NCBI GenBank assembly: GCA_021234155.1
Contig: JAJEKV010000077.1
Coordinates: 60,001 to 124,000, forward strand
Direction: 5' to 3'
Length of the DNA stretch: 64,000 bases
Origin: Isoetes taiwanensis
Lineage: Eukaryota > Streptophyta > Lycopodiopsida > Isoetales > Isoetaceae
Position 1 is the stretch's first letter, and each line of letters begins with the position of its first letter. The position numbers and the translations under genes were made by a program. The notes under the pieces are model-generated. The model ran no database searches. It had not been told where the DNA came from and saw nothing but the letters and a program-made list of their open reading frames with translations. This document shows, in pieces, positions 21,716-37,015 of this stretch.

Positions 21716-22348
21716 TTCGCAGAGCCGCCAAACAAAGCTTGAGATCCCACACCGGATTCAAATCCAATGATGTCCCTCTATCGGATTCTTGCATCATCGC
21801 CAAGATTTGTAGACTCCCCGAACCGGCCGTTAACTCCCCGATTAAGCCCACCGCATACCTTTGTTGGAGAAAAAAGGTGGTCGCCTTTGCTATTTCGATC
21901 ACCTCCCAAGCCTTTTTCCTCCGATATGGCATTCGGCTTCTGTTATTTCGCTTTGTCGTCGATTTCTCCTTTTGTTGCAAAAAATAGTTGGCCAAGGTTT
22001 GCACGAGGTATAAATCCTTTTCTATAAATACATTCCAATAAAAAATAGTTTGTTTTAAAAATAAAAACCCAAAGATAAATTCTAAAAAAGGAATCTCTAG
22101 CCCAAAGGTTAAAAAAACCAATAGTTTTTCACAAAAAAAAAGCGAAGTTCATCACGGGAAAAATAATTTAACGCCCAAAACACGGAAAACCTTAGCGATA
22201 TTCATACGCTAAAAACCAAAAGTTTTTCACATGAAAAACAATCAAGAATGACGGCCGCCGATTATCAGATATACCCCTGATATGCCAGAATATGCCAAAA
22301 CCAACCCTCCCCCTAACGAATTGCCCCCTTAACAGGGGCAATCCAAAA

Positions 22349-22511
22349 ACAATTGCTAAATGTTTATAAAAATGTAAAATAAAAAATCTGGAATGTTGTC
22401 TAGAATGGAACTTTATATCATATGAATGAAACCGTGCCTTAAAAAAAAAACAATTGCTAAATGTTTATAAAAATGTAAAATAAAAAATCTGGAATGTTGT
22501 CTAGAATGGAA
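22349..22511. repeat. 62-bp direct repeat
   Basis: CAATTGCTAAATGTTTATAA through GTTGTCTAGAATGGAA occurs at about 22351-22411 and again at about 22451-22510, identical over about 60 bases and separated by about 40 bases that include an A10 tract. Confidence 0.85.
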
Positions 22512-22519
22512 GGTAAAAT

Positions 22520-24870
22520 ATAGAATCGACAGTCAAAAATTCAGATTATTAAGTGATAAAGGCTTGCAGAATGCAAGTAAAAAGTTTTGTATTCAGATTT
22601 CAAAACGTTTTACAGTGAGAAAAACAAACATCAAAAGAACTTTTAAGTTCCACTTCCACTGATTTTCTTCACAATGACAGATACATCCAGAGAAGAATCA
22701 CCTTAAGCCATTACAACATTACTAGCTAAACAACCCTCAAGAACCTGAAAAGCAAACAAATGGTTAGTGAAGTTTAAAAAAAGACACTAAAACCATAAAG
22801 AAAGGTAGTTACCTGTTGCATGTCGGACATTCTCGCAAAAAACTATACAAAACATAAGCTACGACCAAAAGCCGAAAAGTCGCCCGCACCTACGATCTCA
22901 AAAATATAATCGAATCTCATGTCAAAATAAAGCATGCAAGCCATGATCTTGCATTGCTTATCTCCGCATCCGACACGCTCATGTAGACTATGTGTATTCT
23001 CAAAATTCCTAAAAGTGTGCTTGCATTGTCGCGACAAAAAGGACATGCAATCGGGCTTTAAGAAGTCACATGGAACATTTAAAATGTGAATGCATCATGA
23101 TTTTCGGAAAAATTAGTGGTGCAAATGAGGATGTTTCAAATAACACATTGGGAATGTAATTACGTACAAAAAACATATTTTGATTTGTTAGCTCTTCAAC
23201 CCAAGCTTGTTTTGCTTTTTCTCAAACCTACTGCAATCCGACGAAGCAATAAAAGTCATGATCCTAAAAATGAACTTCACCATCACTAGATGATTGGAGT
23301 CGCATATTATTCACCCCAGATAGATCACACTTCGAGAAATCTAACAAGAGGAATAAACTTTGACGAACTTCTTTTTGCAGGCTTAATTGGCCTGTAAAGT
23401 TTTTCAGTTATAAATCCCATCCCAGTGAAAGTCGCAAAGCAAACAACTCAGCCTACTCAAAAATCTACTGCAAAGATGATGTTGATAAGTATCCAAGCCC
23501 AATCTTGTTGCTATTACTTAACAAAAGGACAAAGTCCACTAAGTCGTCTGAGGATGGGTTGTCAAAAGTATCCTCATTTTGTTTTCTATAAAAGAATAGT
23601 GTGCAGCTGACGTCATCTTGTTATGTGGTAGCCAGGCTATTTATGCCCAACTGATAAAATAAAACACAAGATGTGTCCACTCGGGCTACAAACATCCTGT
23701 AATAATTAAAACACAAATACCTCCGCTAACCATCCCTTCCATGGAGGGACATCGACTGATGTGGATGAGCTTGGGTCTGGAATCTCGAAAACCCAGTTTG
23801 TCTAATGGCAAGCTCATGCACAAAAAATAAGGCTTGGTTAAGCTTATTCTAACGTGTGTGGCCACAAAATCTGTCGGTTGCCTTCAACTCGGTTCCTTCA
23901 TAGAAAAAATATAATTCAGACAAACACGTGTAGCATCTGTTATCCTTACAGATTTTCTGAGTCAATATTGATGTTAAAAAGTCCTAACTAAACATTTCTG
24001 GATGAAAATGGCAAGGTTTGGGATGCAGCACTGTCTTTCACAAGGAATACAAAAGGGTCCCATCCCTCAGGTTCTTGTGAAAAATATAAGTATACACCTT
24101 CATAGCCCGCAATACCATTGTACAATGCAAAGGCAATAATAAGTCCTTGCTCTCTTTAACTTAGGGGTTGCATTTCCTGTTCGAGACAACTTATAACAGT
24201 TTCTTGCAGCATCTCCTAAAGTCGACAAAGAAATACTTAAAAATGCCTATAACATTGTATGGCAATTTATGTACTCTGCATTGTAGACACTCTGATAACT
24301 TTGAGATGGGAGGCGAGATTGCATCCTGTTTATTGTGGTTCTGACCACACACATTGTGTGTGAAAAAACTATCCTGCAGACGAACAGTTGATACTGCTCT
24401 AGATATCATCTACTTATCTCCAGAATATGATGGGTACCAAATTCAATGTGAAAGTACGTCCATGTCCACGGGCTAAACAATAACATTCCATCAATGCAAA
24501 CAGAAAGAAATTAGACCTTGCCTTGCATGCAGCTTCTTGAATATGTCCAGAAGAAGGTATGCCTTCCCCAGGTGCACTTCTATATTTTGCATGTTATACC
24601 TATCAAACAGCCTTCAAATTTATTCAAACTAATTTCATGGATCAAGAAAAAGCTAAGTTGGTCAATACCTAGATTTGTAAACCATTCCTGGACTTTTTCT
24701 GATTCCAATGTGCCCCTGATCAACAAGCCTTCTGTATGGTGCAGATTATTGTATGATAATATTCAAGTATCTAGAAGACTGCTTCTTCTTTGTGGCTGTG
24801 TACATTTTTATATTTTTTCTCCTCTCTATATTAATCAAAATAAAAAAAATCAATCCTTTAGGATATAGAT
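22520..24870. other. AT-rich intergenic sequence
   Basis: No convincing gene. The open stretch at 24518-24868 (plus) is hydrophobic and AT-driven, and I do not support it as coding. No RNA gene is recognised. Confidence 0.4.
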
Positions 24871-24879
24871 TGTGTCAAC

Positions 24880-25560
24880 TTTCCTTTGTTTTCTCAAGAT
24901 CCAACAATCTGCTCAGATCATAAGACTGTCAGCTTTGCAGACTATTCTCTTCCTGGTACAATTTGGTGTTGCATATCTCCAACAAAGTACCATATATTTT
25001 ACAGTAAACCCAATCAGCAGTTCCATCTTTCCTGTTTTTTACTCAAGCTACAAACATTTAGCCAATGACAAATTTTGCATTGGTTTCTCTAGCCCATCCA
25101 GAAATAAACTTGGTTTTGGAATCCTTTGCAAACCGCAAGGAAATCCACAAATGATATGGTATGCTGATGTCCCAGTAGAGCCAAGTTCTCGCTTTTATTA
25201 AAACATTACCAAGTGTTAGTTTTGCAACCAGGAAATAGCAATCAAACAGTCTGGCTGCTGGTGCAAATGTGGCAAGGTGGAAGTTACAGATATTGGAACT
25301 TTTGTTCTATATGATGTAGCATGGCAAAGTATGGTATCTGACTGACACTCTATTCATGGGGCAATCATGCACTAGCATTTCTGATATCACAAAAAGTGAG
25401 GAATTCTTGGCTTAAGTTCACTGCTTATGGCTGTAAAATTGAGTCCTATGTTGCTCACCTCAGTTGGAAGCCATGGCTACAGTCGACCAGCACTGGTAAC
25501 GTGTTTCTTGACTTCAACAGTTCTGATGGCTTTACATTTTCATTCATTCTGGACTTATGA
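24880..25560 (+). pseudogene. Degenerate B-lectin (G-type lectin) domain gene
   Basis: On the plus strand FCIGFSSPSRNKLGFGILCK, then MIWYADVPVEPSSR (to about 25192), has the spacing of the B-lectin motif in which an F-x-GF block precedes a W-x-AN/D-x-P block. After a gap and a frame change, DIGTFVLYD and AWQS (25289-25330) and then DTLFMGQS (about 25343-25366) match the later G-N-L-VLYD...VWQSF...DTLLPGQ segment of the same domain. SYVAHLSWKPWLQST follows near 25447. Stops separate the pieces, no signal peptide or kinase domain is visible, and nothing is intact. In plants these domains form the outer part of receptor-like kinases that sense sugars. Assignment is by motif memory only. Confidence 0.45.
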
Positions 25561-25569
25561 AGATGGTCG

Positions 25570-26100
25570 AGATTTATCAAATGCTTTTATGTGAATACAT
25601 CCTCAGGAGCTCTCCATATAGCCTACACCCTTCTCTACAACTTATTTATTTCTATACACTTACAACAAATAATCCGCAAGTAACAGTCCCTATTAATACC
25701 TACAAACGAGTGCACTGGTCTCACGAGTTACTTTCTCCTTTAACACAAGTAATTTGTGGCCTCCTAATCTTGCTTCTCTTTTCAAAATGCCTATTTCTCT
25801 TTATTGGTGCTCTTATCTTACTTAATAATACTCCTACTCATTATTTCTACCATTCCTCCATCTTCAATTGCTGTTGCCCTCATGTTGTCCCAGAAGCACC
25901 TGATGCCCAATAAGTATCATACTCCTTATGCAATACATGCTATAATTTTTACCATCATGATGTTGGACTTGGTGAATATGAGCTTACATTCGATTATTTT
26001 AAATACTTGCTAAGTTTAATAATACTGTTACAGGGATAAAGTATGAAGTTAGCATTAGGAAAGGAAATTAAATTGATTAGTTGACATTGCAAAACTGGGA
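25570..26100. other. Intergenic, hydrophobic open stretches
   Basis: Open stretches at 25557-25913 and 25804-26013 translate to leucine/isoleucine-rich, AT-driven sequences without recognisable motif. They may extend the lectin pseudogene but I cannot support that. Confidence 0.3.
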
Positions 26101-26111
26101 AATAAGCAGTT

Positions 26112-26117
26112 TTTATT
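26112..26117 (-). terminator. Polyadenylation signal of beta-tubulin
   Basis: AATAAA on the minus strand about 140 bases past the tubulin stop codon is a typical plant poly(A) signal position. Between stop and signal a 17-base unit GTGTGTGTGGGGAAGAT occurs twice (about 26222-26255). Confidence 0.5.
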
Positions 26118-26256
26118 GCATCAAACAAAAGGGACCAAAAAAAGAGCTAGGTTATCAAAAACAGGAAACCAGTCTATCTATCTAAGCAAAATACTCAAAA
26201 GAGTTTCCCTTTTTTTTTTTCCGTGTGTGTGGGGAAGATGTGTGTGTGGGGAAGAT

Positions 26257-28730
<2,474 letters not shown>

Positions 28731-28769
28731 ATTAGCAGGGTTGCCTAACCCGAGCTGCCCACTTTCCTG

Positions 28770-29300
28770 CGTTTCTAGCTATGCCACGTGTCGTGCCATG
28801 TCAGTTGTAATCATTTTTAGCCGTCCGATTCTGTATTTTTTTTATCGTAGGGTCAGGGAAATTAAAAAAACAACTAATTGTCTGCCGGAGTTTTGGCGAT
28901 ATAGCCTCTTTGCCTCCGTCGGAGCAAGAGGTAGCCAGAGAGGGGAAATTCGAAACCCCTGGAAAATAAGGCCCTATCATACCCTATGCGAAGCTTCAGA
29001 ACCGCAGTGAAAAAACCGCAGAGATTTAAAAACTTGCGGTTGATGTCCCGAAGCTTGGGCGTTTGTTTGAAATTATATTTATTTAATAGGGCTCAAGCAG
29101 CCGTCAAGATCAGAGCAAGTTTTGAAGGATTCTCTGCAACTGAGCTCGCCGAGATCTTACGAAAATACCAGAAGATCTACAACAGTAGGATTGCCTTCTA
29201 CTCCATGATGATAGTTTTTCGAGTTTTTTTCATCTCTATACGCCTCTGATTTTTTGTTATTTTTTGTTCTCCTCCGTTTGTCCCAATCCATGTGTCATAT
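28770..29300 (+). other. Region between tubulin and the cullin pseudogene
   Basis: Contains one G-box (GCCACGTGTC near 28784). The open stretch at 28986-29249 (reads KIRASFEGFSATELAEILRK) is protein-like but does not match cullin or anything I know. It may be an unrelated or very diverged 5' piece of the downstream pseudogene. Confidence 0.3.
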
Positions 29301-29312
29301 TTGTTTTTGCAG

Positions 29313-30852
29313 ACCTTTGTTTGGAAGGCGATTGAGCTACATGATAAGTATCAAAATATGTGAGCGAATGCTTCCCTCAATCATTCTTTTTCATAAGGTT
29401 TATATTTTCCTGGGTTGTTCATGCTTCAAATGAGAAACTGCCGTGACATAGTTTCAGTTCCAGCCAGAGCAAATATTTTGCATGGAAATGTCTTGAACCT
29501 TTGTGTATTGACAACTGGAGATTGCAGGCACTGAAAGAAGCATTTGAAGTGTTTTCCAACAAAGGAGTTGCTGGAAGTACAAGTGCAGAGTTGCTTGCAC
29601 ATTTTGTGATAACCTGTTAAAGAAGGATGCATATGAGAAGCTTACTAATACCCTTAAAAAAGGTTGATTACTGTGCATTATAATGGTAGCCACTTTGTCC
29701 AAAAGCATGCTGATTAATTTTACAGGATGTTAGGCTTCTTTCATATATCAGCAATAAAGATTTATTTGCCGAGTTTTTACAGGCAAGTTACTTTTACATC
29801 TGCATGGTGGTGAGGTAATGCTTGCTTCTAACGTGGAAGATGATATAATGCAGGAAAAACTTGCACACAGGCTTCTCTTTGATAAGAGTTCAAATGATGA
29901 TCATGAGCGAGCATTTTACCAAGCTGAAACAAGGTTGTGGTGGACAGTTTACAAGCAAGATGGAGAGTATGGCATGTATTAGCCCACAATTGCTCACAGC
30001 ATAAAGATTAGATATTTCCCCTTTCCTTATTGTTTTATATGTTTGCATGTGGCAGATTCAACCCTTCCAAGGGAAAACCAGACAAGTTTTGAGGACTACT
30101 TGGCTTCTAATGCAGAATCTAGTCTAGACATCGATATTACAGTGACATTGTTGACAACTGGATTTTTGCCTAGACAAATCTTTGGATCATGCTTTACGAT
30201 CTGAAATGGTATGTTACACTAGGCATTGTGTGGAAACAAAGACTTGAAATATATGTTTACATTATCCAATGTCTCTAGGTAAAATGTGTCGAGACATTTA
30301 AGTTCTGACAAACAAAGACAAAGCATTGGAAGCTAACTTGGATATACTAACTCGGAACATGTAACGTAATTGGAAAGTTTGAACCCAAACAGATCGAGCT
30401 TATTGTTACCACCTACCAGGTATAATTTTTCATAGATAGTGTTACTCCCATAGATCTTTACTCCCATAGAATGTGTACTATAAGGTACAGTGTTACTTCC
30501 TTTTCATTCATCAGAGAAGCTCAGTTATTCGGATATTAGGGGTACTTCCTTTTCACTCATCAGAGAAGTTCGGTTATTCGGATATTAGGGGGCAGTTAAA
30601 TCTCACTGATGATGCCCTCGCTATCATATGCCAAATACAAGATACTGTTAAAGGTGCCAAATACAAACTGTTTGCCAAAATGATATTTTCGAATTCACTG
30701 CAAAATTTACTAAGAATGAGATGAATAAAGGTCTTTTTATTCAATGTAGATTTATTTGTCCTTTTTTTCTAATTGTACCTGTCAATTGCAGATACCTCTC
30801 CCGCCGATGGATTAAAAGAAGAAGTGATTGAGGATGTTGATAAGGATAGGCT
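29313..30852 (+). pseudogene. CUL1: Cullin-1 pseudogene, unprocessed and 5'-truncated
   Basis: Cullin-1 is the scaffold of SCF ubiquitin ligases. Exon remnants follow the family order: TFVWKAIELHDKYQN (29313), ALKEAFEVFSNKGVAGSTSA (29530), LLSYISNKDLFAEF (about 29732), KLAHRLLFDKSSNDDHER (about 29855), [15 protein letters not shown] (about 30067), [12 protein letters not shown] (about 30136), KCVETFK (about 30285), GKFEPKQIELIVTTYQ (about 30375), QLNLTDDALAII (30592) and VIEDVDKDR (about 30822). Intron-like gaps with AG/GT borders separate them, so this is a DNA-level duplicate, not a retrocopy. The N-terminal half and the C-terminal neddylation region are absent. Stops and shifts (for example in LARENQT-adjacent exons and after IPLPP) rule out a normal protein. 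Matching is from memory of the family. Confidence 0.85.
30487..30591 (+). repeat. Short tandem duplication inside the cullin pseudogene
   Basis: A unit of about 54 bases (ACTTCCTTTTCAYTCATCAG, GAAGYTCRGTTATTCGGATA, TTAGGGG) occurs twice. It duplicates sequence around an intron end and adds to the evidence that the gene is dead. Confidence 0.75.
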
Positions 30853-30859
30853 ATGAACA

Positions 30860-32090
30860 CCTTGTATAATGGTACCTGGGTTAATTTGCAAAAATGTTTC
30901 AGAGCCATGAAGGATGCAGCATCTTTGCAAGATACTGACTGGAGCAAGAGATTTAGGAGCTGCAGCATATACATAACCAACAAACAAGCTGAAGTAGCAA
31001 AAACGAGTGAGGCAATTTCTTCAACATTTGTTACTCTTGAAACTATATCCTAGTGAGACAAGCTAAAGTTTTCGTATCTCCTTCCTTGTATCAAAATACC
31101 TCTGATAGAATCCATGAATTCTTGATGGAAAAGTTGCAAGTTGTGGAATCAGAGCGCCATGGGCCTTACAAGAAATCCATCTTAATTTGTTTCTAGATTA
31201 AGCTCCATTCTCTTCTGGTCTATATCATCTCTTTGAAGGCTGCTCCTTCTTCATGCAGTCTACATGATTTTTTTTTTCCTGGATTGAGAAGGAAAAATAT
31301 ATGGAATTGATCATCACCAACATAATACCTTTTTTCTCTATGCCTTTTTATTCTGGAGAAGAGAATATTGCAGTGGAAAAATGGATCATGTAGTATAATA
31401 ACTAAGTAAGTTTAGCTCCAATGTTGTAACAAATAAGGTAGTATCTAATTAGCTTTCGAAACCTGAAGCTAGTGCATGACTTTTTATCAACTTAGATTTC
31501 TTTTTTATATAGTAAGAACTATTTGGCATGTTGTAAAAGCTTTCAACATTCTTTTATCCAAAAGCCATTCCCTTTAATATGCAAACCTGTTGTTAATAAC
31601 CTTATGAAAGAATTGCGCACTTCTATATTAAAAATAATGAAGGATAAGATACATGTCCAAGATAAAGAATAAGAATAAGAATGACTAGCAGAGATTAGTA
31701 TTTGCTAAAAAATCAATTGCAAGATGTCCATATTCGCAGCCCTGAAATATCAATCAATGCAAAGAGGTCCACAAGCAATGTAGGGCTTAAGGTCCATTAT
31801 TGCGAGTATAGATATGTCCCAACCCCTAAAGCGGTTTATCAACAATTTGACATGAAACCTTTGACAAGTTTATTTGTTGAAGAATGCATGGATCACCTTG
31901 CCGGGTTGAGTTAAGAGAATCCCTTTAAAACTAAGGTTTGTAAGGTCGATAATGTTTTTGTTCATATTTTTTGCTAAAAGAAGACAGGATAAAGGGTTGA
32001 CCAAGAACACCCATAGATGGCCCTGATTTCAATTAATGTGGTTGTTTTCATTATGGTTTTATCATTATTTCTAAACGTGTAAACCGCGTG
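30860..32090. other. Intergenic
   Basis: AT-rich sequence. The open stretch at 30853-31053 continues past the cullin homology but matches nothing I know. Nothing else is supportable. Confidence 0.35.
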
Positions 32091-32139
32091 AGTGCAACGT
32101 TGAATTACCCTAAGCATATGGGGCCACAAAAAATGGGTT

Positions 32140-32465
32140 TTGGCATTGATAATACATCTTGTGATGGGATATGCGTTTGGTTGCAATCCCATGTAGGTGA
32201 CACTAGGTCACTCATTCGCATTACTCTTATTGATTATTAACGCGATGTAGGTGACACTAGATCACTCATTGCTGAATTACTCTTATTAATGTGATTCTAC
32301 GGTGGTAATTGTAAAAATATTGCCCGATTGTTGACTTTAGAAACCAAGTAACTCTGCGTTGAACTATGAGATACTAGACTTGATTGCCAGCTTTGTTTAT
32401 GATAATACATCTTGTGATGGGATATACATTTGGTTGCAATCCCATGTAGGTGACACTAATCGAAG
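32140..32465. repeat. Dispersed direct repeats
   Basis: TGATAATACATCTTGTGATG, followed by GGGATATRCRTTTGGTTGCA and CCCATGTAGGTGACACTA, occurs at about 32147-32212 and about 32400-32458. The tail GATGTAGGTGACACTAGRTC recurs near 32245. The unit is about 65 bases and was probably copied along with a mobile element. Confidence 0.75.
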
Positions 32466-33049
32466 ACTTAAATTTTTTACCTTCATCTTGTTGACAATCT
32501 TTACCATTTTAAACATCAAAGCATACACCAAACCAAAATGAAAGAGTAGGAACAATAGTTATAAGCACGTCAAAAAAGACTATAAAATTACACCAAGCTA
32601 AAATGGGTAGGGACAATGCTTTTAGGCCCCATCCCCATCGCGATTCATACAACAGGTCACAACCATGCATACCATTTGGCAATTGTTCATTAAAACTTTC
32701 AACATAGCCACCTACCATGTAGCTAAAATGCCTGACGAATTTGACCTTGCCAAAGTTATTTTCTTTTCAAGAATGTTAAGCACTACCAGAAATAATACAA
32801 ATGAAGAAAGAATAATAAAAATATATTGGTGGTCCACGCAAAAATTGTTAATGATTGAAAATTAGTTTAGTTATGTGCTCTATTGTTTTAAATTATTGGG
32901 GGTACTTGAATTTGTTTCCTTACTCTACCCATATAACTTCCACTAACCAACATTAAGGTGAAATAAAATTATTGGCTAGTCCATGAATTTGTTTCCTTAC
33001 TCATATAACTTCCACTAACCAACATTAAGGTGAAATAAAATTATTGGCA

Positions 33050-34660
33050 CTTGGGTTCCACAAGATCTTCAAAATGGAGTTTATCGGCTCTATGAAAGGG
33101 TTTTTGCTAAATTTCTAGCATCGTGCTCAAATCACTAGCAATATTGGAGTTCGTCCGTGGTTGCCCCTTTATCTCCTACACTCTTTGGTTTGTACATTGA
33201 TCAATTGGAAGAATGGCGATAATCATGGCGGCGGAGGTCCACATTTGGCACACTATATCATTAGGCAACTTATGTATCTCTTTGATGATGTTTCATTTCT
33301 TGCACATAACACATTAGCATGCAAAGAACATTTACATGCTCATAGACATGAGGTTTCGTGAGAACACAGTGTCCTTGAAAGATCAAGCAAAAGACCAAGC
33401 TTTTTGGTAGTTCAATCTTCGCCACAATGTCCCCCTATGCACTATGATATACCGCCAAGTTGAAGTTGTTTAGATAGAACAAGTATCTTGGTGTAGAATT
33501 TCCAGAAGAACACACTTTGGGGAAACGATAAAATTACCAAGTGGGTGGTTGCCGGATGGAGAGCACTCTATGCAATGCAAAACAATTGTTTTCAAGCAAA
33601 TTCATGATTGGCCACCTTTAAAGCCCACTTGTTTCTACGGCTTTGGTAGAGCCCGCTTTACCGTATGGTTCTCAAGTATGGGGCCCGCCATTAGTGCTTA
33701 TTGCTTGGGAGAGCTTGGAGCGGTAAAAGTCCTTTCTCACTTACAGCCTTGAGTTAAAAAAAACAACGGTGCTATGCTATTCTTTTACAAGAGACAGTGT
33801 TTTGGCCTCTTCAACATTCCGCCATGAAGCCATCTCCACTATATATCCGCAAGGTGCACCACATGGATGATGTTAGGTATCCCCATTTGCACTTGCCATG
33901 GTGAATCTCCTCGGCTTTGAAACGATGTTGGAAAGAGCATTGCACTACATGGTTTGCCCGTTAAGCAACCGTGTTCTAATCGCCTGATGCTTGCCGCTTC
34001 GGATCCCTCGAAGCTTTTGCAACAATATCTTAATGGTCGCTTTTCTCAAAAGATATGGGACGCAGCTACTTTGGCCCAAGTGAAAATTCGTCATTATCAT
34101 GCACACATAAATCCCACTTTGGCACCGTGGCCCCAAGCTTATTTGCTTGCTTCATTGTCCAGAACAAGCTTGTAGCTATTGCATCAATTCGCGACAAAAT
34201 CCCAAATGTGCTACTTTATTGAGACAGTAGATGGGAGCTGCCGCGAATTGCCGCGCATAAGCTAATGACTATGTGCCCCGATTCACCAGTGTTATTGAAG
34301 ATGAAAGCCATACTCTTCGAAGTTGCCCCGCTTTTGAGATAGTCCGGAATCATTTTTTCGAATGATCTAGCATTCCATTCCACGCCTACAACTTCTCACA
34401 CCACCATCCGTGCATGACTTGGCATTATACATACTTGAGGTTCTAGATAAATGTCCGCAATTCTTGAGCCCCCATTGGTCATTATCTAAGCTTGTCTAGT
34501 ATCATCATTAACGCAAAAGTTTTTCCCTTGAAAACCTTTCGGTAAGGATGGGTTTTTAATCCTAGTAGTAATGATTGTACTAGCCCATTGTATGGGTCCC
34601 ATGACCTATTGGTCTCCTCGTGGGACGTTAAAAACTATTCTATTCTATTCCATATATGGT
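33050..34660 (+). mobile_element. RTE-like LINE, 5'-truncated and degenerate
   Basis: Reverse transcriptase remnants lie in broken frames: VYRLYERVF (about 33077), PTLFGLYIDQLEEW (about 33177-33216) and YLFDDVSFLAHN (about 33270-33310, in place of the usual Y-x-DD box). A C-terminal zinc-binding-like block, VIEDESHTL (about 34292-34318), also occurs in the larger LINE at 44.6-47.3 kb. The 3' end runs through CCTTGAAAACCTTTCGGTAA and GTATGGGTCCCATGACC and ends in a TATTC repeat near 34636-34655. Ending in a short tandem repeat instead of poly(A) is typical of RTE-type LINEs. Confidence 0.75.
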
Positions 34661-34669
34661 CAAAAGATT

Positions 34670-36360
34670 TCTTCATGACCAAAAACATTGAACTACATTT
34701 TTAAATTATTCAAATTTCAAATATGCCAAAAACACATGGTATCTCTTTATGCCCTCCAAATTAATTATATTTCATTCCTATTTGTGAGTGCCAAGCATAT
34801 TCACCCTTATTCTTTAATCTACGCAAAGTTCCTCGTTTGTGGGGTATGGAAGTATGGAATTTGCTATATTTGTATATAACAAGATTTGCAAAATACTATA
34901 AGATTTGAGGTAATATACTATATGGTGTTAATTTTGTGCGCAAAAAAACATAATTATAGGGGCTCTCGCGCCCCCACGCCACCCCGTGTGAATATGCACC
35001 CAAACCAAAGGGGTTTGAAGGGGGATTTAATTTAAAGGTAATGTAATGGTTTAATGTAATGGTTTAATTTAATTTAATATAATGGTTTTTGTTATAGGTT
35101 GTTTTTATCCCCTTCTGGCAAAGAACAAACAACGCGGACTTCACACTTGGATGAGTTGATGTTATATATGTCGGATGTAAAACATGTAGCAATATCTAAT
35201 AAGTAGCAATATAACAAAAAAAAAAACAATAATATGAAGCCTAAGAAACTATAATATTTTTAGCATAATGTTTGTAGCATTTGATTCTTGGGCGTAGACA
35301 TGTCCATAATGGTAGACATTCAAAGGAAGGATGAGTTTTTAAGTTTTTAACCTTATAGAATGGGCGTGATATAAAGTAGATATAAAAATTGGTGCATTTA
35401 GAAGACATAGGCTTAACGAACCTATTTCATAGTTAATTTTCTGCAAAAGTACAACTCGACAAATCAGATATCTAGCATAAGTGCATGAAGGTGACATCAA
35501 ACATGCCAAAGGATAATGGTGCAAATCAAACATTCAAGACGATGTATGGCTACATTATGGAGCAAGAGCGTTAGATTCATTTCATAAAGTAAAAAGCATT
35601 TCAACTTCAAGTATGAAATTTCTTTACATTGCAACAACACCTTTGATAAAACAAGAAAATAATTATATATGGCACCGTACCATAGATTCACTGTGAGCAT
35701 CATGGCGAATGGAATGGTATCACATGTTGGATTAAATAAAATCGGTGCTTGTTCTTGAACACTACATTCAAACACAAATCTATCCAAGCGCCTCCCTCGC
35801 CCCCATCTATCTCCTCAAGCCAAAATTGCCGCTCCATTGCCGAGTGATAAGGTACCGTGAGCATGATGATTTACATTCATTCTCGCATTTCCGTGCTAGA
35901 ATAATGGATATCCGCGAATCCCTCCATAAATGCTTGGTTAAAGAGCGACCTCTAGAAGCTAAGAAACGTGCTCTTTGCATCCGCATTACCATGATCCTTC
36001 TTTTTACCTAAGATCCCTTTCTCAGCAAACTCAAACATCTACATCTTTAACTTGCCAAAGGAGCAAACAAGAAGAACATCATAAGATCAAAGCATTCTAG
36101 TTTGGTAATATCGCATGGATAAAAGTATTCGTAAATATATCCGAAAAATATTAAATAAGATAACATTAAAGAGCACCTAAGGCTGACATATGGAAAGGTC
36201 TTCGGTCCGTAATAAATAAGATTTTCTTTGCCAATCCACAAGCGATGCAAAAAGAATGGCAATCCATCCACAACAAAGAGCAGCAGATGGATTGCAAACT
36301 ATTTGAATAAGAATCATGTTAGAAACCCATGAACATTAAAAAAAAAACAAATATACCGCA
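34670..36360. other. Intergenic, AT-rich
   Basis: No supportable gene. A simple TAATGGTTTAAT repeat lies near 35040-35095. Several short open stretches are AT-driven. Confidence 0.4.
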
Positions 36361-36364
36361 ATTG

Positions 36365-36776
36365 TTAAGTTCTACCAAGCACCTTAATTGCAATACGCTT
36401 CGCCTGTGGAAACACAGTGCTCTCTCCCCGTTCATTGCTCTTTTCTGAGGAGGACCAGATGGATGAGTCTATACCGGAAATAATTATTGGGGTATCCATA
36501 TTCTTTTTTGATGTAATGACCGAAGGAGCTATTGCTAATAGGGACCCACGTGAAAGAGTTGCGTGACTGAACATCATCATACTTACATGCATCATTAACC
36601 GATGAGATTGTAGAGCAGGCACTAGGACTGTGGATTGCTGCATTTCTCTGGGAACACTTGAAGTAGCAGAACCATGAGTTAACATAGCACTTGGTGCAGT
36701 AATTGTACCCAACCAATCATTCTCAACAGGATCGTAACCGTAAGTTCCGCTGGGTAATATAACCTGAAGTTGGCCG
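36365..36776 (-). CDS. Exon candidate of an unrecognised gene
   Basis: I cannot name this. After a CCAACTTCAG acceptor near 36763 the minus strand reads VILPSGTYGYDPVENDWLGT and stays open for over 130 codons, through MQQSTVLVPALQSHRLMMH and NMDTPIIISGIDSSIW, to a TAA near 36366. A donor-like AAG/GTGCTT lies just before the stop. Composition (Ser/Met/Val-rich, low AT bias) is protein-like and CAG/CTG are intact. A relation with the ORF at 37016-37507 on the same strand is possible. Confidence 0.35.
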
Positions 36777-37015
36777 CGAACGGGAATAAAAATAATACCC
36801 CCGCAAAAGATTTAAAAATTCCAACCCAGCTTAAGCTGCTTAGCCGATAAAAGAAGATCCGCCGGCACTTTTGATTTCACAGTCCTCTCGCACTTTTGGG
36901 CCAATGTTTACAACAAGTTCAGTCTGCTATAATGAACCACTAATAACTTATTATTCAAAGACAAACAAAATAAAATCGAAGAATTAGAATGTAGAAACCA
37001 ACTCTTACGCCCCAC

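Noticed and set aside
24518-24868. 116-codon plus-strand ORF
   Set aside because: AT-driven hydrophobic composition, no motif, no splice or promoter context.
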